Part shown: in pieces, positions 58,174-64,000 of the stretch | Layout: each line of letters opens with the position of its first letter | Numbering within the stretch: position 1 is the stretch's first letter | Assembly: GCF_040833985.1 (NCBI RefSeq) | Contig: NZ_CP162139.1 | Coordinates: 1,446,001-1,510,000, forward strand | Source of the DNA: Leptospira sp. WS4.C2 | GTDB taxonomy: Bacteria; Spirochaetota; Leptospiria; Leptospirales; Leptospiraceae | Length of the DNA stretch: 64,000 nucleotides | Reading direction: 5' to 3' | Translations under genes and position numbers: made by a program | Notes under the pieces: model-generated | The model's database searches: none | What the model was told of the DNA's origin: nothing | The model's input: only the letters and a program-made list of their open reading frames with translations

Positions 58174-58378
58174 TAACAACTCTCCTAAAAACAATCCAAA
58201 CATTCAAATGAGTAGAATCCGAGGGACTTGAACAGTTCCCTGAGGCTGCTATGGTTGCGACCCATAGGGAGCAATCATAACATAGAGCATGCCCGGATGG
58301 CATGCGACGAAGGGAGCCGTGCCTCGAAGCGTAGCAAACACACGAAGTGTTTGCAGCGGAGAGGTCAAGTCCCTCCGC
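58155..58378. repeat. Direct and inverted copies of the tRNA-Leu 3' end
   Basis: TCAAGTCCCTCCGC occurs in tRNA-Leu at 58155-58168 and again at 58365-58378. Between them, GAGGGACTTGAAC (58221-58233) is the exact reverse complement of tRNA positions 58153-58165. Such 3'-end copies are what attachment sites of tRNA-targeted elements leave behind. No integrase is present in the roughly 5.8 kb that follow, so this would be a remnant or a neighbouring repeat array. Confidence 0.6.
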
Positions 58379-58379
58379 T
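58287..58379. repeat. Array of three perfect hairpins
   Basis: Three consecutive stems are found: GCATGCC (58287-58293)/GGCATGC (58299-58305), GCAAACAC (58334-58341)/GTGTTTGC (58347-58354), and AGCGGAG (58355-58361)/CTCCGCT (58373-58379). They are GC-rich within A+T-rich DNA and share the core TTGCAGCGGA (58351-58360) with the repeat at about 61.0 kb. They look like a structured repeat family. The rest of the 356-base gap from 58174 to 58529 has no recognisable gene. Confidence 0.6.
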
Positions 58380-58529
58380 ACTTAGTTTCAGAATAAAATG
58401 TTTATCGAATCGCCAAAGGGATTCTAGAAGGATTCGCTATAAACAACTCATGCCCAGATTGCGAACTGATAGGGATTGATTGTCCCCATAAATAGTTGAC
58501 ACAAAATTTTCTGAGTCTAACATTCAAGT

Positions 58530-58760
58530 ATGAATAATAAAGTGATTCGTGTCGCTAACGATCGTTTGCTTAAGGCTGTAAATAAACTAAGCTCGGATTA
58601 TGATTCAGGTGTGATTGTCGGCCTTGGAGTTAAGGAAAATGGAGAGCTGTATTTCCAAAAAGAATCCAGGGAAGAGTTTCGAAAAAGGCATGGACTTTCC
58701 TCTGGTGGTTTCAATGATTCTGTCATGAATATTGTTAATGCGTTGAGGAATCATGGCTGA
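58530..58760 (+). CDS. Small unknown protein
   Basis: A 76-residue product with no signal peptide or membrane segment. It begins with an A-rich helical part (ANDRLLKAVNKLSSDYDSGV) and ends in SGGFNDSVMNIVNALRNHG. No family was recognised. The next gene starts 8 bases before its stop, the typical spacing of a coupled pair, which supports translation. It lies in the accessory region after tRNA-Leu. Confidence 0.5.
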   Translation: MNNKVIRVANDRLLKAVNKLSSDYDSGVIVGLGVKENGELYFQKESREEFRKRHGLSSGGFNDSVMNIVNALRNHG

Positions 58761-59127
58761 GTTACCATCAAAAGATAACGGAGGAAAGGATTTAGTTGAT
58801 TTTATACCTAAGTTTCTTGATACCCTCGGTATCATTTCTGACAACGACAAAACAGTTAAGGAGAAGGAACTTGATTTAAGGCAGGCTGAGAGTCAGAATA
58901 ATTTGGAATATTCCTTAAAGGTTCTTGAATCGAATGAAAGAGGTGAGATTAGAAACCTATTTTTGTCGATTTTTCTGATTATAGTTTTCTTAACGATACT
59001 AGGAATCGGAATCTATTTTGTTATAGATGGTAAGACTGAAATTGGATCCTCAATGATTACAGGTGTAATTACCTTTATAGCTGGTTTAGGTATTGGTAGA
59101 GACAGTCGTAAGTCTAGCTCAGATTAG
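58753..59127 (+). CDS. Small two-span membrane protein
   Basis: The 124-residue protein has a charged N-terminal half (DKTVKEKELDLRQAESQNNL, a likely coiled coil), then two membrane helices (FLSIFLIIVFLTILGIGIYF and GSSMITGVITFIAGLGIG) and a short basic/serine tail. Overlap with the preceding small gene by 8 bases suggests a two-gene unit. The layout is compatible with a holin-like or toxin-like role, but nothing identifies one. Confidence 0.5.
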   Translation: MAELPSKDNGGKDLVDFIPKFLDTLGIISDNDKTVKEKELDLRQAESQNNLEYSLKVLESNERGEIRNLFLSIFLIIVFLTILGIGIYFVIDGKTEIGSSMITGVITFIAGLGIGRDSRKSSSD

Positions 59128-59175
59128 GCGGTATTTTTTTTCACCAAAAGAAAAGGCAACCAAGTTGGTAAAGAG

Positions 59176-59592
59176 TTGAAAACATTACGAACAAACTTAC
59201 TCAAAAACACTAGACGAGGTCATTCGACTTATTGTCCAAGTTCAGAAATTGTCATGAAATGGTGCCAGGCAGAATCCCTCTGGGCAACTTGCCGTAAGGA
59301 ATTTGATTCGGATGTGCAGGATAATTTTGTTGATTTTGTCAAAAAGCGTAAAGATAGTATAGAAATCAAACCAGGAAGTGTTATGTTCGTAGAAGCCAAT
59401 CATACCATAATGAATTCCTATGCAAGCCAAAGTGGTAAAGAATGGCATCGAGATACGTTTAAAGATACGAATCCCTCTATCACGCGGGATCAGGCATACT
59501 CAAAAATCGCAGAAGCTATGCAAACAACGACTTCCAATTCTGTGATGATTCGCATTAGTAGCGGGAATACCATTTCCTTTCTGGAGGTGTAA
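59176..59592 (+). CDS. Hypothetical ORF, doubtful
   Basis: A 138-residue frame starting with TTG. It has a basic start (LRTNLLKNTRRGHSTYCPSS) and a soluble, mixed composition after that, with no recognisable motif. There is no good ribosome binding site. Its end overlaps the beginning of an M23 peptidase fragment in another frame, so it could be a decayed upstream part of that gene or unrelated sequence. Confidence 0.3.
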   Translation: MKTLRTNLLKNTRRGHSTYCPSSEIVMKWCQAESLWATCRKEFDSDVQDNFVDFVKKRKDSIEIKPGSVMFVEANHTIMNSYASQSGKEWHRDTFKDTNPSITRDQAYSKIAEAMQTTTSNSVMIRISSGNTISFLEV

Positions 59593-59813
59593 ATGATCTA
59601 GGTACCTATGTTGAAGTTGTTTCAGTAGGTACTGATCCAAAAGTAAGAGTTCTTTACAATCATTTAAATATGATTAATGTATCCGAAGGTCAAACTGTCA
59701 GAATAGGAGATTTTATTGGAAGAGTTGGGAATTCAGGAAATTCCACAAATGACAACTTGCATTTTATGATTTATGTTGAGGATGGGAAGAAAGCAAGTGG
59801 AGAGATAATTTAG
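59562..59813 (+). pseudogene. Fragment of an M23-family metallopeptidase
   Basis: A frame without start codon, preceded by two stop codons (59556-59561), encodes about 83 residues that match the C-terminal half of an M23 domain: VNDLGTYVEVVSVG, VRVLYNHLNM, VSEGQTVRIGDFIGRVGNSG, STNDNLHFMIYVEDG. The first His of the HLH zinc motif is Asn (DNLHF), and the N-terminal zinc-binding half is missing. It is therefore a broken remnant. Confidence 0.65.
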
Positions 59814-59860
59814 AAACAAGTAGATAATTAAACCTTTGATTGGAATCAGATAAAACAAAA

Positions 59861-60385
59861 ATGAGAAAATTCAGTATATTATCCCTTCTAGTTTTTTTAT
59901 TTTTGACCAATGCTTCATTTTTGGCAGAACCTCTGCCATTACAATCTCCCTTTGATGATCCGAACTTTGGATTCCATTTTTTTTGTGATCCAAATCAAGA
60001 AGAAACAAGGCTTTTTAATGAAAGAGATCCCTCAGGTGATCCAACATTTATATGCAACAAAAAGATAGATACATTTTCAAAGAAAATGTTTTTCACTCTT
60101 AATATCAATAATCGAGAAAGTTTCAACAATCGAACCATACGTATTTCTGATTTTATTTGTAAAAAGGAAATATGTGTCTTGATGGAAACTCCAGTGGAGT
60201 CTACAAACGAAATTAGTTTTCCACTATTAAGAATAGTTTTCCAAATTAAAAACGCAAACCATATTAAATTAATTTCTTCCAATTTACGTCAAATTGACTT
60301 TCCAGAAGTGGAATACTCATGCCTTCCCTATGAGATGGCTGAAGATTTTTTCGACGAAGATAAGGAATACATATTTGTTCGATAA
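59861..60385 (+). CDS. Exported 4-Cys protein, paralogue A
   Basis: The 174-residue product (start ATG 59861) has a signal peptide (FSILSLLVFLFLTNASFLA). The mature part shows GFHFFCDPN, FICNKKIDTFSKKMFFTLNI, FICKKEICVLMETPV, HIKLISSNLRQIDF and YSCLPYEMAEDFFDEDKEYI. It shares spacing of cysteines and motifs with the next gene, so the two are a tandem duplication. It resembles no family I recognise; probably a periplasmic or surface protein. Confidence 0.65.
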   Translation: MRKFSILSLLVFLFLTNASFLAEPLPLQSPFDDPNFGFHFFCDPNQEETRLFNERDPSGDPTFICNKKIDTFSKKMFFTLNINNRESFNNRTIRISDFICKKEICVLMETPVESTNEISFPLLRIVFQIKNANHIKLISSNLRQIDFPEVEYSCLPYEMAEDFFDEDKEYIFVR

Positions 60386-60412
60386 AAATTTTTAAAAGAA
60401 AGAAGTTTACAT

Positions 60413-60952
60413 ATGAAAATTTATTATTATTATTATTTATCGCTACTCTCGCTCCTCGGAATTTTATCTTATCCTTCCATCGCGATTGCCAAATCCGAAT
60501 TGAAAGTTAAGAAAGAAGATACACCTTTTTCTGGACTCGGTTTTTTTTGTCATTTAGACTCTGAGGAATACAAAAGCATAGATTATGTTAAAGGAGATGA
60601 AACATCAAAAGAAGCTTTTGAATGTAAAAAGAAAATAGATCCAGTTACAAATGAAGTGTCATTTCAGTTGAAAATTTATCCACCGCATATCGACAAAATG
60701 CTCAGAATCATCGTAGATAAAGTTGAATGTAGACAAAACATATGCATTTTGACTGAGGCACCTATTGATTATAAAAGGTATCATCCACTTTATATATTGA
60801 AATTTAAAAAAATAAATGAGAAAAGAATTAAATTAATTTCATCCAATATACGCTATGTTGATCCAACGTCAAATTGGAACGCTTGTGTTCCTAATCTCGA
60901 AGGTGAAGACTTTTTCAAAAAAGAGGATGAATATATATTTGAAATTAGATAA
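60413..60952 (+). CDS. Exported 4-Cys protein, paralogue B
   Basis: The 179-residue product begins with a short tyrosine-rich stretch and a signal peptide (YYYYYLSLLSLLGILSYPSI). The mature part contains GLGFFCHLD, FECKKKIDPVTNEVSFQLKI, VECRQNICILTEAPI, KRIKLISSNIRYVD and WNACVPNLEGEDFFKKEDEY. The same motif order as the preceding gene, with conserved ECKKKID-type, CxxxxC, IKLISSN and DFF...EYIF blocks, shows common ancestry. Function unknown. Confidence 0.65.
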   Translation: MKIYYYYYLSLLSLLGILSYPSIAIAKSELKVKKEDTPFSGLGFFCHLDSEEYKSIDYVKGDETSKEAFECKKKIDPVTNEVSFQLKIYPPHIDKMLRIIVDKVECRQNICILTEAPIDYKRYHPLYILKFKKINEKRIKLISSNIRYVDPTSNWNACVPNLEGEDFFKKEDEYIFEIR

Positions 60953-60999
60953 TTAGAGTAGATATCGACGAGTAGTGATTAGAGTCCTATTCCCACGCC

Positions 61000-61077
61000 A
61001 GCGATTGCAGCGGAAATCCTTTCGCGGGAGCGAAAGATTGGAGCGTAAAGCGCGGTCGCATCATGGATCCAATCGCT
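61000..61077. repeat. MITE-like palindromic element
   Basis: A 78-bp GC-rich element is framed by 8-bp terminal inverted repeats AGCGATTG (61000-61007) and CAATCGCT (61070-61077). It contains a hairpin CTTTCGC / GCGAAAG (61019-61025, 61030-61036) and shares TTGCAGCGGA (61005-61014) with the hairpin array near 58.35 kb. It encodes nothing convincing. It resembles REP- or MITE-type repeats. From 61078 to 61260 no other feature was seen. Confidence 0.62.
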
Positions 61078-61260
61078 ATCCACCAAAAGATCGCGAGGCA
61101 CCCAGAAAATCTTTACAAAGAAAGTCTATTCCTCTAATTTCAGTTTCTATTTTTACATTGAAATTATCAATGCAACGAAAGGTCATTCAAGCATTCATTT
61201 ATAAATATTGTTTTTTATATCAGCATATTTTACCATCTAACATATCTAGGTAAATTATCA

Positions 61261-61524
61261 TTGAAATCTATATTTTTAATAATCTCCATTCTCTTTTTGT
61301 TTTTTCATTGCGGACAAGCGAAGGAAGAATGTTTAAATGAAAATCCCTAGGCCAATCAATGCAGTAAAACTGTTTTGTATGTTCGAAGTGGGGAGGAGAA
61401 TTTTACAGGCGGAGGACTTTGTAACGATTCGGTCCAAAGACAAAACCTTTTTCTTCTATCGTGTTTTGCTATGGAATCGCAACGGAAAAAATGTGAAGGG
61501 AGGTTGGATGTTTCTCTAAAATGA
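61261..61524 (+). pseudogene. Small Cys-rich lipoprotein interrupted by an amber codon
   Basis: From TTG 61261 the frame encodes a lipoprotein signal peptide (KSIFLIISILFLFFHCGQAK, lipobox LFFHC). A TAG follows at codon 30 (61348-61350). The same frame then continues open for 57 more codons to TGA 61522-61524, with CSKTVLYVRSGEENFTGGGL, LFLLSCFAMESQRKKCEGRL and regular cysteines. A single nonsense change has split a gene of about 87 codons. The shorter ORF in another frame over this region is not real. Confidence 0.6.
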
Positions 61525-61600
61525 ATACAATCCTCGCCGAATGTATTGAAATTTCCGTCATTATTTGTTATAATTCAGAAACGGGAATGAAATATAGATT

Positions 61601-62416
61601 ATGGATTACCAAACTTATCCTCCAACTCCTGATTTAAGTTCTCTAGTAAAATGTTATTGGACACTAGAAATTCCAAGAGCATTAGAATTCCCAAGGCAAA
61701 GAATCATTCCCGATGGTTGTGTCGAAATGGCATTCATCCTAGGGGATGATATCAAACGGTATACCAATGAAACAGATTTTATACTCCAGCCCAGGGCTTG
61801 TGTCATCGGGCATACGACAGATCCATTTTACATTGAGCCTACAGGTTCTGTGAAAACTTTTGCGATTCGGTTTTATCCTTATGGAATTACAAATTTTGTA
61901 GATATATCATTGGAAAGTTTATCAAACAAAGAAACTCCTCTCGAACAAATTTTTGGATTTAATATTGCTAAGGAGTTGGAGGAAAAAATCATTCAGTCAG
62001 TTAATACAGTCACTCGCATCCAAATCATAGAAGAGTTTTTACTGAAGCAACTTAAGAAAAAATCAACTATTGATAGTATTGTGAGACGAACCATTGATGT
62101 CATTCTGGAAACCAAGGGGAGTGTATCGATTGGATCTCTTGTTCTTGATGATGTTACAAAAAGAAAACAGCTGGAAAGAAAGTTCTCGAAAGAAGTGGGT
62201 GTGACTCCCAAAAAACTGGGAAAAATGATTCGATTGCAAACAGCTTTAGCGATGCTTCTTAAGGAAGATTCCACAAACCTAATACAAATTGCCTATGAAA
62301 GCGATTATTTTGATCAGGCTCATTTCATTAAAGATTTTAAGGAATTTACGGGTTTGAATCCGAAAAAGTTTTTAAAGGACAAAGGTATGATTCTTTCTAC
62401 ACTTTTTTACAAGTGA
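61601..62416 (+). CDS. AraC-family regulator with DUF6597-type N-terminus
   Basis: The 271-residue protein starts with a DUF6597-like sensor domain (LSSLVKCYWTLEIPR, RIIPDGCVEMAFILGDDI, VIGHTTDPFYIEPTG, VKTFAIRFYPYG). It ends with an AraC DNA-binding domain (about 165-265: TKRKQLERKFSKEVGVTPKK, LIQIAYESDYFDQAHFIKDF, FTGLNPKKF). Intact motifs suggest a working regulator. The next gene, a VOC lipoprotein, starts 78 bases downstream and is a plausible target. Confidence 0.9.
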   Translation: MDYQTYPPTPDLSSLVKCYWTLEIPRALEFPRQRIIPDGCVEMAFILGDDIKRYTNETDFILQPRACVIGHTTDPFYIEPTGSVKTFAIRFYPYGITNFVDISLESLSNKETPLEQIFGFNIAKELEEKIIQSVNTVTRIQIIEEFLLKQLKKKSTIDSIVRRTIDVILETKGSVSIGSLVLDDVTKRKQLERKFSKEVGVTPKKLGKMIRLQTALAMLLKEDSTNLIQIAYESDYFDQAHFIKDFKEFTGLNPKKFLKDKGMILSTLFYK

Positions 62417-62493
62417 GATTGTTTTGTCGTATTTTTACAATTTCATTCTTAAATCTATGATAGAATTTTATGAAAAAAATTCGTGAGGAAAAT

Positions 62494-62967
62494 ATGAAAA
62501 GAACAATGATTGTAGTGATGGTTTTATTTTTTGGGATTGGTTTTAGTGTTTGTAAAAAAGAGAGTAACTCTGGTTTGGTGACAGAAGGAAACAAAGGATT
62601 TAAAAATATGATATCGATTGTAGAAATTCCAGTGACCAATTTATCAAGAGCCATCGCTTTTTACCAAATCATTCTAGGAGTGAACATTGAAAAGATGACA
62701 ATGGGAGATACGGAAATGGGGGTTTTGCCAGCTGTAGAAGGTTCTGTCAATGTTGTTTTGGTAAAAGGAAAGGATTACATTCCTACTAACAATGGAGTTT
62801 TGATTTATCTTAACATAGGAAATGATTTACAACCTGCCCTAGAAAAAGTGGAAAAAAACGGAGGGAAGGTTCTATTGCCAAAAACAGAAATTAGTCCAGA
62901 GATGGGATACTATGCAATGTTTGTGGATTCTGAAGGAAATAAGATAGGGATGCATTCCCATCGTTAA
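62494..62967 (+). CDS. VOC-domain (glyoxalase-like) lipoprotein
   Basis: The protein (157 residues from ATG 62494) has a signal peptide ending in FGIGFSVCKKES, which looks like a lipoprotein site. A single VOC domain follows: MISIVEIPVTNLSRAIAFYQ, ILGVNIEKMTMGDTEMGVLP, NGVLIYLNIGNDLQPALEKV, GGKVLLPKTEISPEMGYYAM, FVDSEGNKIGMHSH. GTGAGGAA upstream is a good ribosome binding site; the frame opens 8 codons earlier. VOC proteins are usually cytoplasmic, so the export signal is unusual. Substrate unknown. Confidence 0.82.
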   Translation: MKRTMIVVMVLFFGIGFSVCKKESNSGLVTEGNKGFKNMISIVEIPVTNLSRAIAFYQIILGVNIEKMTMGDTEMGVLPAVEGSVNVVLVKGKDYIPTNNGVLIYLNIGNDLQPALEKVEKNGGKVLLPKTEISPEMGYYAMFVDSEGNKIGMHSHR

Positions 62968-62976
62968 AACCTGGCC

Positions 62977-63903
62977 TTATTTTGAAAAGTGCTGCACTTC
63001 TTGTGGCACAATAAAATTTTCCAAATACAATTGGCACTTTAGTCTATAAAGATACCGAACTCTAACTTTCCAATAATAGTTTCCAGAATCTAAGTCTTGT
63101 AAGTCAATTGTACATGTAGTTTCACTGCAGTCGGTAGTCTTATCAATCGATTCAAAATTTTGACTTTTAGAAATATCAATTCGATAGTTTTGAAATTTAC
63201 CGGATTCAGGAAATGATGTTTTGGTATTTCCTAAATCTTTGGTTGGCTCTACGGTACTGGGACAGTCAGAACTTGGGTTTGGAATTTCATAGGATCCCGG
63301 ACTACTTTCATGGTTTTTTCCGATGAATTGGAATCTAAAAGTATATGAGTTTGCGGTGATGTTTTCGCCTTTTGGATCCAGTTGGATGATTTTATTTGAG
63401 GCAGAATCTAAAAGTAATAGAATGGATAATGAGTCAGACCTTCCGCTTGGATACGATGTGTTGATTAACGCTAACGTCGGCAAAATTAGAATCAAAATCT
63501 TTTGATGAAATTGTATCCTGAAATATGCTTTTATTTGTTTGAATAGGTAAAAGGTTAGGAAAGACAAAGGTAATACAAATAAATCTGACCTGTCGGCTAA
63601 ATTCCTGTTTTCGTTAGATCCAATCAACCTGTAGAAAGATTCGTTGGTTGTTTGTGATATATTAATTGTGATAAATAGAAGATTCGTAAGGAGAAGAGAG
63701 ATCCAAAAGATTAGGTTAAGTTTTGTTCTACTGACAAATAGAGAAATGATTCCAGTTAATATGAGTGGTGTTAGTAGAATTCCAATCAGATCGGAAATTT
63801 TCCCCGTAATCGCACCCGGATAACAAACTTTAAAAATCGAATCATTGGCAATCCATAGTAAGCTAAGTGGAATGAAGTAAATTTGGAATCGGTTGTATAA
63901 CAT
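62977..63903 (-). CDS. Unknown polytopic membrane protein with extracytoplasmic domain
   Basis: The 308-residue protein has about five N-terminal membrane segments (for example GILLTPLILTGIISLFVSRT and LIFWISLLLTNLLFITINIS, to about residue 155). The soluble C-terminal part (about 165-308) carries paired cysteines (SSDCPSTVEPT, TTDCSETTCTIDLQDL) and a fibronectin-like strand pattern ending in SGNYYWKVRVRYLYRLKC. No enzyme motif was recognised. The last 100 bases of the window lie upstream of it. Confidence 0.6.
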   Translation of the reverse strand: MLYNRFQIYFIPLSLLWIANDSIFKVCYPGAITGKISDLIGILLTPLILTGIISLFVSRTKLNLIFWISLLLTNLLFITINISQTTNESFYRLIGSNENRNLADRSDLFVLPLSFLTFYLFKQIKAYFRIQFHQKILILILPTLALINTSYPSGRSDSLSILLLLDSASNKIIQLDPKGENITANSYTFRFQFIGKNHESSPGSYEIPNPSSDCPSTVEPTKDLGNTKTSFPESGKFQNYRIDISKSQNFESIDKTTDCSETTCTIDLQDLDSGNYYWKVRVRYLYRLKCQLYLENFIVPQEVQHFSK

Positions 63904-63986
63904 TAAAAATTTCCGTGGAAGGGTTTTTCAAATTCAAAAAAAAGGACAACTTTGAAAGTGCAATTTAACAATCGATTGGAAGTGAT

Positions 63987-64000
63987 ATGAGCCAACATTT
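63987..64000 (+). CDS. Possible start of a gene cut by the window edge
   Basis: ATG 63987 has GGAAG about 5 bases upstream and the frame is open to the edge (M-S-Q-H). Too short to identify; the call rests on the ribosome binding site only. Confidence 0.25.

Noticed and set aside
60975..61253. 92-codon + strand ORF
   Set aside because: It runs through the palindromic repeat and its composition is basic and repeat-derived, so it is not a credible gene.
61337..61519. 60-codon ORF inside the lipoprotein region
   Set aside because: It lies in another frame from the signal peptide and Cys-rich sequence that continue through the amber codon.
58174..64000. Active prophage or integrative element
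   Set aside because: No integrase, transposase, structural or replication gene is visible; only repeats, fragments and orphan genes are seen.
1..64000. CRISPR array or rRNA operon
   Set aside because: No regularly spaced direct repeats and no rRNA sequence were noticed on reading the window.

Overview
The window looks like chromosome from a spirochaete of the family Leptospiraceae, most likely a Leptospira close to the saprophytic clade. The reasons are A+T-leaning DNA, frequent TTG start codons, a diderm gene set (LolA, SecDF, class A PBP), loosely defined lipoprotein signal peptides, and many SpoIIE/STAS, PilZ, cyclic-nucleotide-binding and bactofilin proteins beside full-length housekeeping genes. 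The genus is inferred from how the proteins read; no database search was run.

Positions 1 to about 31.9 kb are mostly housekeeping genes. First come rplM-rpsI with a clear terminator, an MFS transporter, alaS and yajQ. A long + strand run follows: ftsK, lolA, a RodZ-like gene, rimO, pgsA, trpD, yajC, an unknown gene, secD, secF, ribD, ribE. A STAS gene lies between ribE and ribBA. Minus-strand pdxH, a prepilin peptidase and an aminotransferase come next. They are followed by a large midasin-like AAA protein directly upstream of smpB, der, plsY and a small unknown gene, and then a DUF115/Maf-type protein on the other strand.

From 31.9 to 44.8 kb are an SMC protein that appears to lack the usual hinge, a small Cys-rich exported protein just behind tRNA-Met, and glnA. 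The glnA upstream region carries a convincing sigma-54 promoter with palindromes where an enhancer would sit. A PAS/GAF/SpoIIE phosphatase, a two-component system next to an exported helical protein, fbaB, malQ and an Mpo1-like membrane protein complete this part.

From 44.9 to 58.1 kb are an AraC regulator, an exported transglutaminase, a DUF900 esterase-like lipoprotein, and a cell-wall cluster of LysM/M23 peptidase, bactofilin and PBP1A followed by a phospholipase C-like protein. Then come lysA, ispD, a membrane tandem-PilZ protein and two overlapping cyclic-nucleotide-binding genes.

After tRNA-Leu(UAG) at 58.09 kb the character changes. The rest of the window is A+T-rich accessory DNA with GC-rich palindromic repeats, direct and inverted copies of the tRNA 3' end, short orphan ORFs, an M23 peptidase fragment, a pair of paralogous 4-Cys exported proteins, a lipoprotein gene broken by an amber codon, an AraC regulator, a VOC-domain lipoprotein and a polytopic unknown. 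No integrase, transposase, CRISPR array or rRNA gene was seen. The most interesting items are the midasin-like protein beside ribosome-linked genes, the apparently hinge-less SMC, the glnA control region together with the lost adenylylation tyrosine, and the tRNA-Leu-bordered remnant region.
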